NCBI GenBank assembly: GCA_020073005.1
Contig: JAIQFX010000030.1
Location: forward strand, 21,129 to 85,128
DNA: 64,000 nt
From: Terriglobia bacterium
GTDB lineage: Bacteria > Acidobacteriota > Vicinamibacteria > Vicinamibacterales > CAVVIG01
Direction: 5' to 3'
Part shown: in pieces, positions 30,075 to 38,997 of the stretch
How the letters are laid out: each line of letters opens with the position of its first letter
Position numbering within the stretch: the stretch's first letter is position 1
Position numbers and translations under genes: made by a program
The notes under the pieces: generated by a model
Told to the model about the DNA's origin: nothing
Seen by the model: only the letters and a program-made list of their open reading frames with translations
Database searches by the model: none

Positions 30075-32752
30075 TGCGCGAACTGCTCCGCCGCGCGTGG
30101 TACTTCCTCCGGCAGCGCCGGCTCGACGATGAGCTTGCCGAGGAGATGGAGTTTCATCGCGCGATGACGCAGTGCGAGATCGAGAATCGCGGCGTCGAAT
30201 CGACCGAGGCGTCGTTGGCTGTGCGCCGCGCGTTCGGGAGTTCCGCGCTGGCAAGAAACCAGGCGCGCGATGTGTGGATCTGGCCCTGGCTGCAGGACGT
30301 CGCGCAAGACGTGCGATTCGCCGCGCGCCTGTTGGCCAAGGACCGACGTTTCACGCTCGCAGCCGTTGTCGCGCTGGCGCTCGGGATCGCCGCCAACAAC
30401 ACGGTGTTCACGTTCATCAACGCTGCGCTGATTCGCGACCTGCCGTTCCACAAACCGAATCAGTTGATGTCGATCGGCTCGCTCGACGCGCGCGGTCGAG
30501 CGCGCGGCGTGTCCTCCCTCGATTTCCAGGATTGGCGCCGTGGAGCCCGGGCCTTTCAGGGCATCGCCGCCCACGCCGGATCAGCGATGAACCTCAGCGA
30601 CGAAGGCCGGGCGCCCGATCGGTTCCGCGGTGTCTACATCTCCGCCAACGGCTTCGATCTCCTGCGAGCCACACCCATTCTCGGCCGCAGCTTCGTTGCC
30701 GACGATGAACGGCCGGGTGCACCGGCGGTCGTCATTCTCAGCAGCAGCGTCTGGAAGAGCCGCTATGGCGGCGACCCGAGCCTGATAAGACGCACGGTCC
30801 GTGTGAACGACATGCCGTCGATTGTGATCGGCGTCATGCCGCCGGGGTTCAGCTTCCCGGGAACCGCCGAAGTCTGGCAGCCGCTCACGCTGCTGGCCGG
30901 CGTGACCACGGCCAGGCGCGACGCGCGCACGCTGTCGGCGTTCGGTCGCCTCCGCGAGGCGGTCACCGTGCAGCAGGCGCGCGCGGACCTGGGCGCAATC
31001 GCCGAGGCCATCGCGCGCGAGTATCCGGAGACGAATCGCGGGGTCACGCCGTCCGTCGCGCCGCTGCTCGAAGCCTACAGACGGCTCACCACGCCGATCC
31101 TGATGACGTTGATGGGCGCGGTCGGCTTCGTCCTGCTGATCGCGTGTGCGAACGTCGCCAACCTGCTGCTCGCTCGCGCGGCGCACCGCTCGCGCGAGAT
31201 CGCGATTCGCGCGTCGCTCGGCGCGACCCGGTGGCGCATCGTCCGCCAGTTGTTGATCGAAAGCCTGCTGCTCGCGATGCTCGCCGGCGCGATTGGGCTC
31301 ATGCTCTCGGTGTACGGCGTCCGCTACTTCGGCGTCGCCTTCGACGCCATGGAGCAAGGGGCACCCGATCGCGCCGCGACGCCGTACTGGATCAATCTGG
31401 GGATGAACGGCACGGTGTTCGCGTTCGTCGCGGCGCTGTGTCTCGGGTCAAGCATCCTGTTCGGGCTGGCTCCCGCACTGCACATTTCTCGAACGGACGT
31501 GAACGACGTCCTCAAAGCAAGCGGCCGGAGCGCCGCCGGCAACCTGCGCGCGCGGCGCTGGACTGGTGCGCTGATGGTCGCGGAGCTCGCGCTCTCCGTC
31601 GTCCTGCTCGCGGAGGCGGGCCTTTTCGTTCGCAGCTTCCTGACCCTCTACACCACGAATCTCGTCATTGACGCGTCGCACCTGTCGACGGCGCGACTGG
31701 CCTTGCCCCTCCAGAAGTACCGCACGCCTGAAGCGCGCAAGGCGTTCTTCGAACGGCTGGACGAGCGTCTCGCCACCAATCCCGCACTCACAGCGGTCAC
31801 GGTGGCGAGCGACATCCCGTTCGCCTCGCTGGGCGGCTCGTTGCGACAGGTCACGATCGACGGGCGTCCAGGAACGCCGGGAGAGTCGCAGCCCGATGTT
31901 TCATACGTCTACGTCGGCGGGCGCTACTTCGACACGCTCGGGCTCCGTCTGCTTCAAGGGCGAGCGTTGGTGAACACCGATGGCTTGGCCGGACAGGAAG
32001 GCGCGGTCGTCAATCAGCGGTTTGCGGCGATGTTCTTTCCACACGAAGACGCTCTCGGGCGCCGGATCCGGATCGCCAGCCCCGGAGGGGCGGCCCCGTC
32101 GCCGACGCCGCTGACGATTGTCGGTATCGCGCCGACGCTCCCGCAATTCGGCCCGCGCGAACTGGCGGCCGTGCCCGCGGTGTACGTGCCCGTCGGCGCC
32201 GAGCCGGCCCCTGGGCGATTCGTATCGATCGTCGTGCGCGGACCCGGGCTGGCGGCAGCGACCGCACTCTTGCGCGAGGACGTCGGCGCGCTCGATCCGG
32301 ACCTGCCCTTGTACTCCATCCAGACGACGGACGACATCGTCGCGGCGATGCGGTTTCCAAACCGTCTGATGGGCTCGTTGCTTGGCCTGCTGGCGCTCAT
32401 CGCGCTCGTCCTGGCATCGGTCGGGCTGTTCGCGCTCACCGCGCACAGCGTGACCCAGCGCACGCAGGAAATCGGCGTGCGGATGGCACTCGGCGCGCAG
32501 ACATCGCAGGTGGTCTGGCTGCTGATGTGGCGCACGATCGTGCAGCTTGCCGTGGGGCTCGCCATTGGGCTGACCGGTGCGCTCGCTGTCGGTCAATTGC
32601 TGCAGACATTCCTCGTGGGAACGGGCGCCCGCGATCCGCTCACGCTGACGGCCGTGGCAGCGTTGCTGATTGTCGTCTCGCTGGCCGCGTCCTTTTTCCC
32701 TGCGAGGCGTGCGGCCCGCGTCGATCCAGTCGTCGCGCTTCGCTACGAATAG
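30074..32752 (+). CDS. ADOP-family (MacB-like) ABC transporter permease, first copy
   Basis: 892 residues from the ATG that overlaps the padR stop. It has the family's cytoplasmic N-terminal extension (LDDELAEEMEFHRAM, then ARRAFGSSAL), then a first transmembrane helix (TLAAVVALALGIAANNTVFT), a MacB periplasmic core, a helix cluster with LLIACANVANLLLARAA and SREIAIRASLGATRWRIVRQ (first FtsX domain), and a second FtsX domain near the C-terminus (VTQRTQEIGVRMALGAQ). This is the duplicated orphan permease plan of Acidobacteriota, in which no ATPase is encoded nearby. The transported substrate is unknown. The next gene is a paralogue 8 nt downstream with a nearly identical 5' end. Confidence 0.92.
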   Translation: MRELLRRAWYFLRQRRLDDELAEEMEFHRAMTQCEIENRGVESTEASLAVRRAFGSSALARNQARDVWIWPWLQDVAQDVRFAARLLAKDRRFTLAAVVALALGIAANNTVFTFINAALIRDLPFHKPNQLMSIGSLDARGRARGVSSLDFQDWRRGARAFQGIAAHAGSAMNLSDEGRAPDRFRGVYISANGFDLLRATPILGRSFVADDERPGAPAVVILSSSVWKSRYGGDPSLIRRTVRVNDMPSIVIGVMPPGFSFPGTAEVWQPLTLLAGVTTARRDARTLSAFGRLREAVTVQQARADLGAIAEAIAREYPETNRGVTPSVAPLLEAYRRLTTPILMTLMGAVGFVLLIACANVANLLLARAAHRSREIAIRASLGATRWRIVRQLLIESLLLAMLAGAIGLMLSVYGVRYFGVAFDAMEQGAPDRAATPYWINLGMNGTVFAFVAALCLGSSILFGLAPALHISRTDVNDVLKASGRSAAGNLRARRWTGALMVAELALSVVLLAEAGLFVRSFLTLYTTNLVIDASHLSTARLALPLQKYRTPEARKAFFERLDERLATNPALTAVTVASDIPFASLGGSLRQVTIDGRPGTPGESQPDVSYVYVGGRYFDTLGLRLLQGRALVNTDGLAGQEGAVVNQRFAAMFFPHEDALGRRIRIASPGGAAPSPTPLTIVGIAPTLPQFGPRELAAVPAVYVPVGAEPAPGRFVSIVVRGPGLAAATALLREDVGALDPDLPLYSIQTTDDIVAAMRFPNRLMGSLLGLLALIALVLASVGLFALTAHSVTQRTQEIGVRMALGAQTSQVVWLLMWRTIVQLAVGLAIGLTGALAVGQLLQTFLVGTGARDPLTLTAVAALLIVVSLAASFFPARRAARVDPVVALRYE

Positions 32753-32760
32753 GAGCAGGG

Positions 32761-35484
32761 ATGCGAGGACTCCTCCGCCGTGCGTGGTACTTCCTCCGGC
32801 AGCACCGGCTCGATGACGAACTCGCCGAGGAGATGGAGTTTCATCGCGCGATGGCGCAGCGCGAGATCGAAAACCGCGGCGTCGACGCGCGCGATGCCGG
32901 GTTCGCGGCGCGACGCGCGTTCGGGAGCGCCGCACTCGCCGCCGATCGATCGCGCGATGTGTGGGTCCCGCGGGCGCTCCAGGGGCTCGGCCAGGATTTC
33001 CGCCTGGCCGTGCGCACGATGTTCGCGAACCGGCTCGTGTCGTTCGTCGCGATCGTGTCGCTCGCGCTCGGCATCGGCGCCAACACCGCGATCTTCTCGC
33101 TCGTCAACAGCTTGATGCTGCGCGCGCTGCCTGTGAAGGATCCCGCGCAACTCGTGCTCGTCAAAGGTCGCGAACCCACCGGCTATCCCGAGTGGAGCTA
33201 TCCGTTGTTCGAGCAGCTCCGTCAGCGGCCAGAGTTGTTCGACGGCATCGTCGCATGGTCGCCGACCGCGCGCGCGACGGTGACTGCGGGCGCCGAGTCG
33301 CAGCACGTGGACGGCCTGCTCGCCAGCGGCTCGTTCTTCGACGTGCTGGGCGTCCGGGCCGCGATCGGCCGCACGTTTGCCGAGACCGACGATGTGCGAG
33401 GCGGCGGGCCCGACGGTCCGGTCGCCGTCATCAGCCACGACTTCTGGCAGCGGCAGTTCGGCGGCGCGGCCGATGCGATCGGCCGCACGCTGACGGTCGA
33501 GAACGTGCCGCTGACGATCATCGGTGTCACGCCGCCGGATTTTTTCGGTCCCGACGTCGGCCGGATGTTCGACCTCATCGTGCCGCTGGGCGTGGAGCCG
33601 CTCCTCAGCCGGAGCGAGGCCAGGCTCGACAACCGCGATGCCACGAGCTGGCTCAACATCATGGCGCGCCTGAAACCCGGGCAGGCACGGGACGCCGCGA
33701 CAGCCGGCCTGCGCGGCGTCCAGGCGCAGATGTTCGACGCGACAGTGCCCGAGCATTGGGACGCGCGCTCACGCGACGAGTACCGCCACGAGTCGATGAC
33801 CCTGCTGCCCGCGCTCACCGGTGACTCCACTGTCCGTCAGCTCTACGCACGGCCGCTGACGACGATTCTCGTCGTCGTGGTCCTGGTCCTGCTGATCGCG
33901 TGCGCCAACCTCGCCAACCTGCTGCTTGCGCGCGCGACCGCGCGCCGGCACGAGCTGAGCGTCAGGACGGCGCTCGGCGCCTCGCGCTGGCGACTGGTCC
34001 GGCAACAGCTGGCCGAAAGCGCGGTCCTCGCCGGCGCAGGCGCGGCGGGCGGGATAGTGATGGCGTCGTGGGCAAGTCGCGTGATCGTGCGACAACTCTC
34101 GACCGACGCCAAACCGGTGTTTCTCGATCTGTCGATGGACTGGCACGTGCTCGCGTTCACGATCGGCATCGCGATCGCGACGGCATTGCTGTTCGGCGTC
34201 GCGCCCGCGCTGCAGGCCTCGGGCGTCGCGCCCATGGACGCGCTGAAAGCGCGCGGCGATCGCTCGGGACCTGCTGAACGGCGGCGCGTCGGTTTCTCGA
34301 GCGGACTCGTCGTCGCGCAAGTCGCGCTGTCCGTCGTGTTACTGGTCGCCGCCGGTCTCTTCGTCCGGACGTTTACATCGCTCGTCACCCGTCACCTCGG
34401 GTTCGAGCGCGATCGCGTCCTCGTCGTCAGCGTCAACGCGCACAGCGCCGCGATCGATCCGTCACGACGCATCGCGATGTACGAACAGGCACGCGAGGCC
34501 GTCGGCGCGCTGCCGGGCGTCGCGGCAGCCGCGGTCTCGACCCTGACGCCGCCGGTGGACGGCCCGATGTCGATTCTCCCGCTGGCGGATGTCGGCGGCC
34601 GTCAGCCCGAGGGCGAGCGTCCGCACGCGACGATCAACGCGGTCTCTCCGGATTGGTTCGCGACGTTCGGCACGCCGATCGTCGCGGGGCGGGATTTCTC
34701 GACGCTGGATCGCAGCGGCGCGCCGCGCGTCGCGATCGTGAACCGGGCGTTCATCCGGAAGTTCCTGGCCGGTCTGAACCCGGTCGGCCAGTCGTTCACG
34801 CCGAAGCTGCCTCCACCCAGGGACGCATCGCCGGTCACGATCGTGGGCGTCGCCGAGGACGCCGTCCTGTGGTCGCTTCGCTCCCCGATCGAACCGGCGA
34901 TCTACGTGCCGATCGCGCAGGGCTTCTTGCCCGCGCCGTGGCTGGCGCAGGTGCACCTCAGCGTGCGATCGACGAACGGTCCGCCGGCGCGGCTCGCGCG
35001 AAGCATCGGTTCGGCGGTCAGTGCGGTGAATCGCGAACTGGCGCTGACGTTCCAACCGCTCGCCGATCAAGTCGATGCGTCGCTGACGCAGGAACGCGTC
35101 GTCGCGCAGTTGTCCGGATTCTTCGGCGCGCTCGCGCTGCTGCTCGCGGGACTCGGGCTGTACGGCGTGACGGCTTACGCCGTATCGCGTCGCCGACGCG
35201 AGATCGGCATCCGCGTGGCGTTGGGCGCCGCGCCGGCCGGCGTCGTGCGTCTCGTGTTGTCGCGCGTCACGATGCTGGTCGGACTCGGCGTCGTGATTGG
35301 GACGGGCGTCAGCCTGTGGGCGTCGCGCTACGTCGCATCCTTACTGTACGGTCTGCAGCCGCGCGATCCGGCGACGCTCAGCGGCGCGGTTGTCGTCCTG
35401 GCCGTCGTCGGCGGCCTCGCCGCCTGGCTCCCCGCCCGCCGCGCGTCGCGCATCGACCCCGCGGTCGTGTTGAGGTGCGAGTAA
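32761..35484 (+). CDS. ADOP-family (MacB-like) ABC transporter permease, second copy
   Basis: 907 residues from the ATG at 32761, preceded by AGGAG. The first 45 residues (RAWYFLRQHRLDDELAEEME and following) are nearly identical to those of the preceding permease at the DNA level, but the rest has diverged, with a different periplasmic core (for example FEQLRQRPELFDGIVAW). The two FtsX domains are present: LLIACANLANLLLARATARR with LSVRTALGASRWRLVRQQ, and SRRRREIGIRVALGAAPAGV near the C-terminus. It should form a permease pair with its neighbour and recruit an ATPase encoded elsewhere. The operon ends here; a minus-strand methyltransferase converges on it 27 nt later. Confidence 0.92.
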   Translation: MRGLLRRAWYFLRQHRLDDELAEEMEFHRAMAQREIENRGVDARDAGFAARRAFGSAALAADRSRDVWVPRALQGLGQDFRLAVRTMFANRLVSFVAIVSLALGIGANTAIFSLVNSLMLRALPVKDPAQLVLVKGREPTGYPEWSYPLFEQLRQRPELFDGIVAWSPTARATVTAGAESQHVDGLLASGSFFDVLGVRAAIGRTFAETDDVRGGGPDGPVAVISHDFWQRQFGGAADAIGRTLTVENVPLTIIGVTPPDFFGPDVGRMFDLIVPLGVEPLLSRSEARLDNRDATSWLNIMARLKPGQARDAATAGLRGVQAQMFDATVPEHWDARSRDEYRHESMTLLPALTGDSTVRQLYARPLTTILVVVVLVLLIACANLANLLLARATARRHELSVRTALGASRWRLVRQQLAESAVLAGAGAAGGIVMASWASRVIVRQLSTDAKPVFLDLSMDWHVLAFTIGIAIATALLFGVAPALQASGVAPMDALKARGDRSGPAERRRVGFSSGLVVAQVALSVVLLVAAGLFVRTFTSLVTRHLGFERDRVLVVSVNAHSAAIDPSRRIAMYEQAREAVGALPGVAAAAVSTLTPPVDGPMSILPLADVGGRQPEGERPHATINAVSPDWFATFGTPIVAGRDFSTLDRSGAPRVAIVNRAFIRKFLAGLNPVGQSFTPKLPPPRDASPVTIVGVAEDAVLWSLRSPIEPAIYVPIAQGFLPAPWLAQVHLSVRSTNGPPARLARSIGSAVSAVNRELALTFQPLADQVDASLTQERVVAQLSGFFGALALLLAGLGLYGVTAYAVSRRRREIGIRVALGAAPAGVVRLVLSRVTMLVGLGVVIGTGVSLWASRYVASLLYGLQPRDPATLSGAVVVLAVVGGLAAWLPARRASRIDPAVVLRCE

Positions 35485-35511
35485 ACGCGTGATCGACGAC
35501 AGTCAGACGCG

Positions 35512-36297
35512 TCAGCGATCGCGCGCGCCTGTCACGACGGCTTCCGTTGACGGCGTGCTCGCGATGATCATGTCCTGGTAGGGCAAGGCGTGGACGCCGC
35601 GCCGCCAATTTCCCTCGACCGTTCGCGTCACGTTCAATCCCGCCAGACGGTAGATCTCGACGATGAGCGACTCCGGAATCGCGACGACGGCCTCAGGTTT
35701 ATCTCTCCGCGCGACTCGGTGCGAATCGCAATCGACCGGAAACAACTGCAGTGCGTCTTCTGTCGCGGGAACATCAGCTTGCCAGACGAACCAGGTGGCA
35801 AACAGCCGTCCGCCAGGGCGGAGCACGCGGCGGGCCTCGCGCAGGTATCTCGATACGGCGTCGGGCAGCATGTGCGTAAACACGGACACACCGATGATGA
35901 CGTCGAAACTGCCGTCTGCGAACGGAAACGCGAGATCTTCAGGACGAAGCCGGCCGCGCGGATTGTACAAGCTGTTCGCGACGTCCAGACATTGAAAGTG
36001 AAAGCGCGGGTAGCGAGGCGAGATCGTTTTCGTGCACCAGGAAACGCTCGAGCGCACGACGTCGAATCCTTCGTAGCGGCCCGGTTCCTGCAGCCACGTC
36101 GTGAGCGGGCCGGCCATGCGACCGATCCCACAGCCGATTTCCAGGACGGCGTCGTGGCGGCCCAGCGAGGCGAAGTCCTTGAAGTACTCCAGGAACTGAC
36201 AGCCGACCGCCACGTAGTCGCCGCCGCCGATGCCGGCGGCACGCAGGGCACGGGCGGGCGGCACCAACGGATTGTCGTTGCGAGTGCGCCACCGCAT
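35512..36297 (-). CDS. Class I SAM-dependent methyltransferase
   Basis: 261 residues from the ATG ending at 36297; a GTG six codons earlier (36315) is an alternative start. The SAM site is VLEIGCGIGRMAGPL (motif I), followed by FDVVRSSVSW, FPFADGSFDVIIGVSVFTHM (motif II/III) and REARRVLRPGGRLFATWF, the usual Methyltransf_11/25 layout. The N-terminus RWRTRNDNPLVPP is a recurrent start in methyltransferases found with cell-surface sugar or lipid genes, which suggests but does not prove a glycan or lipid substrate. It is a single gene between the permease operon (convergent) and the small lipoprotein gene (divergent, 105 nt away). Confidence 0.85.
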   Translation of the reverse strand: MRWRTRNDNPLVPPARALRAAGIGGGDYVAVGCQFLEYFKDFASLGRHDAVLEIGCGIGRMAGPLTTWLQEPGRYEGFDVVRSSVSWCTKTISPRYPRFHFQCLDVANSLYNPRGRLRPEDLAFPFADGSFDVIIGVSVFTHMLPDAVSRYLREARRVLRPGGRLFATWFVWQADVPATEDALQLFPVDCDSHRVARRDKPEAVVAIPESLIVEIYRLAGLNVTRTVEGNWRRGVHALPYQDMIIASTPSTEAVVTGARDR

Positions 36298-36402
36298 CTG
36301 CGGCGATGCTCTCACTCGGCTCGCTCGCGTTCAAGCGACAAAAGGCCGCATCGTCTTTTCCGGGTTCGGGAACCGTTGCGCGAATTCGGTGTCCAAGCCT
36401 GC

Positions 36403-36906
36403 ATGACCTGGCTCTACACGTTGTTGCATCGCGCGCTGCTCTTCCTTTTCGCGGCCGCGTGCGCGGCGCTGACGGGCTGCGGGCCGTCAGTCGACCTCAC
36501 GCGAGGACTGACCATCGAAGCCGTCTCGACCGGCTGGCTCGACGCCGGCCTGGTCGGCGGCCAGAACAAACTCGTCCCGACCGTCTCGCTGAAGCTGAAG
36601 AACGTCTCCGACCGTCCACTGCCGGCGCTGCAGGTGAACGCCGTGTTCCGGCGGGTCGGCGAAGACGACGAGTTCGGCAGCCGCTTCCTGACGGCGGCCA
36701 CTGGCGACGGCCTCGCCTCGAGTGCGACGACGGACACACTCGTGCTGAAGTCGAATCTGGGCTACACGAGCAGCGATCCGCGCGACGAGATGCTGAAGAA
36801 CTCGGAGTTCGTCGACGCGAAGGTCGACGTGTTCGCGAAATACGGATCGACGCAGTGGACGCGCGTCGGCGAATACCGGATTGATCGCCGCCTGCTCGCG
36901 CGTTAG
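36403..36906 (+). CDS. Small lipoprotein of unknown function
   Basis: 167 residues from the ATG at 36403. A signal segment (LYTLLHRALLFLFAAACAAL) ends in lipobox ALTGC, so the mature protein is lipid-anchored. The mature part has a central segment PTVSLKLKNVSDRPLPALQV followed by NAVFRRVGEDDEFGSR, resembling Ig-like late-embryogenesis or DUF2393-like folds that carry an extra beta-sandwich in envelope lipoproteins. No catalytic residues are seen. Its stop overlaps the start of the beta-propeller pseudogene by 26 nt, so they were probably one transcript. No promoter or ribosome site is obvious. The assignment of role is open. Confidence 0.7.
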   Translation: MTWLYTLLHRALLFLFAAACAALTGCGPSVDLTRGLTIEAVSTGWLDAGLVGGQNKLVPTVSLKLKNVSDRPLPALQVNAVFRRVGEDDEFGSRFLTAATGDGLASSATTDTLVLKSNLGYTSSDPRDEMLKNSEFVDAKVDVFAKYGSTQWTRVGEYRIDRRLLAR

Positions 36907-37905
36907 CGTCGCGACCCTGCTCCTCGCCTGCTGCCCGCCGGTCGGCGCGCAGGTCCTGACGTCCCAGTACGACAACGTACGCACGAGCGCGACGCTGACC
37001 GAGACGGCGCTGACGCCCGCCAACGTCAACGCGGCGCAGTTCGGCAAGCTGCGGACGATCAAGGTCGACGGCGACGTCTACGCGCAGCCGCTCTACATCC
37101 CGCGCGTCGAGATCCCCGGCAAGGGCGTCCACAACGTCGTCTACATCGCCACCGAGCACGACAGCGTGTACGCGTTCGACGCCGGCGGCCAGCCGGCCGG
37201 GCCGCTCTGGCACGTGAGCTTCCTCAAGGACGGCTTCTCGCCCGTGCCCGCGCCGGACACGAAGTGTCCGTTCATCTCGCCTGAAGTCGGGATCACCCCG
37301 ACACCCGTGATCGATCTGCCGTCGGGCACGCTCTACGTCCTCGCGCGCACGAAGGAAAAGACCGGGCTGCTGACGTCGCGCTACGTGCAGAGGCTGCACG
37401 CGCTCGCGGTCAATACCGGCGTCGAGAAATTCGGCGGGCCCGTCGAGATCAAGGCGTCAGTGAAAGGCACGGGCGGTGGGGCGACGGCTGGCGCGTCCCA
37501 TTTGATCCGCTGCTCGAACTGCCGCGCGCCGGCCTCGCGCTCGCCGCCGGCCAGGTGTACCTGACGTGGGCATCGTCGTGCGACGTGCGGCCGTATCACG
37601 GCTGGGTGATGGCGCACGACGCGCGCACGCTGCGGCAGACCGCCGTCTTCAACACGTCGCCCGACGACAACGAGAGCGGAATCTGGCAGGCCGATATGGC
37701 GCCCGCCGTGGACGCCGAGGGCGACGTCTACGTCGTCACCGGCAACGGCAGATTCGACGTGGCGGACGGCGGACGCGACTACGGCGACAGCATGCTGAAG
37801 CTGCACTTGAACGGCGTCGATCTCGGCGTGAAGGACATCGGCGCGAAGGGCGAGGTCGACGTGTACGGGCGCCTCACGCCGCCTGCCGGTGCGGAGAAGC
37901 GATGA
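36881..37905 (+). pseudogene. Decayed secreted PQQ-type beta-propeller gene (frameshifted, 3'-truncated)
   Basis: The TTG at 36881 opens a signal-peptide-like start (SRVSVATLLLACCPPVGAQV), then propeller sequence: VLTSQYDNVRTSATLTETAL, VDGDVYAQPLYIP, HNVVYIATEHDSVYAFDA, and EVGITPTPVIDL. After about 37480 this frame loses sense, and the natural continuation lies in another frame: WRVPFDPLLELPRAGLALA, VYLTWASSCDVRPYHGWVM, NESGIWQADMAPAVD and VYVVTGNGRFDV. It stops at 37905, well short of a full propeller, with LTPPAGAEKR at the end, in a stretch that overlaps the 3' end of the convergent acyltransferase gene by 32 nt. A frameshift and a 3' deletion are both needed to explain it. Confidence 0.65.
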
Positions 37906-38914
37906 TCGGCGGGAACGGCGCGGTCCGGTTCAGGAAACGGCGCTCGACGACGAGATGGAACGCGACGCCGGCGAGGAGGCTGACCGCCACCGCCAGCGCG
38001 AAGCCGGCCATGAACGGCGCGTCCCAGCGCTGCGCCAGTTTGGCAAGGCGAAGGCAGAGGGGCGCGTGGACGAGATACAGGCTGTAAGACATCACGCCGA
38101 GCGTCATCAGGACGCGGCCGAGGCGCGTCGCCGCGATCGCGGTGTCGAACGGCGCGAGCAGCACGAACGCCACCGACACGCCGAAGCTGATCGCCAGCGG
38201 CCCGTTCCGTCCCGCGAGCGCCGACGCGAGGGCGATTGCGAAGACCGCGGCCGCCCACGCGCGCCGGCCCGGGACGCGCAGCCAGGCGAACGCCGCGATG
38301 CCGCACGCGAACTCGAGCCAGTATTCGAGGAACACGCCATCCCAGCGCCATGACGCCGGCCACTGCGCGAGATGGTACAGCCCGGCCAGCAGCGTCAGGG
38401 CCATCAGCCAGTGCCAGCGGTGTCGCGCGGGCGCCAGCAGCGTCAGCGCGACGAGCAGATAGAACTGCTCTTCGAAGCATAGCGACCAGTACGCGGCGTT
38501 GACCGCGCCAGGCGCGCCGGCCAATCCCTGCGTCAGCGTCACCACGGCGAGCCACCGGCCGGCGCCGATGTTCACGTACGACGGGGGCTGCGTGAACGCG
38601 GCGGCCGCGAACGCGACAACGAGCGTGAAGGCGATGCTCGCCCAGTACGGCGGAACGATGCGGCGCCAGCGGTGCGCGAGGAACTGCGCGAGCGTGGCGT
38701 TCTCGCGGCGCGACACCGCCGCGAAGATGCAGTAGCCGCTGACCGGAAAGAACACGAACACGCCGGTCCAGCCGGCGAGCAGCGCTCTCGCCCACCAGCC
38801 CCGCTCCGGCGGGATCACCTTGGCCGTGCTGTGAAACGCGATCACCATCAGCGCGCCGACGGCGCGCCAGACGTCGAGCGTGCGATAGGTGTAAGCAGAC
38901 CCTCCGGGGTTCAT
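37874..38914 (-). CDS. Acyltransferase 3 family membrane protein (OafA/YrhL-like)
   Basis: 346 residues from the ATG ending at 38914 (an ATG eight codons earlier is possible). About ten transmembrane helices are seen. Family marks are RTLDVWRAVGALMVIAFHST (with the catalytic His), FFPVSGYCIF, RWRRIVPPYWASIAF and AAYWSLCFEEQFYLLVAL. Such enzymes O-acylate surface polysaccharides, LPS sugars or other exported molecules from a membrane-embedded site. No partner glycosyltransferase is adjacent, so the substrate is unknown. The C-terminal end (RFLNRTAPFPPIIASPHR) overlaps the end of the beta-propeller pseudogene. It is a single gene, 83 nt away from the downstream end of the osmoprotectant transporter operon. 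Confidence 0.88.
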   Translation of the reverse strand: MNPGGSAYTYRTLDVWRAVGALMVIAFHSTAKVIPPERGWWARALLAGWTGVFVFFPVSGYCIFAAVSRRENATLAQFLAHRWRRIVPPYWASIAFTLVVAFAAAAFTQPPSYVNIGAGRWLAVVTLTQGLAGAPGAVNAAYWSLCFEEQFYLLVALTLLAPARHRWHWLMALTLLAGLYHLAQWPASWRWDGVFLEYWLEFACGIAAFAWLRVPGRRAWAAAVFAIALASALAGRNGPLAISFGVSVAFVLLAPFDTAIAATRLGRVLMTLGVMSYSLYLVHAPLCLRLAKLAQRWDAPFMAGFALAVAVSLLAGVAFHLVVERRFLNRTAPFPPIIASPHRQAA

Positions 38915-38997
38915 TGTCACCAGGGAATGCAGGGGCAATGCCAGAGGGGCTCGCGAGCGGCGGAGCGCGTTCGTGCAGGGGCGCTGCCGGGATCTCG

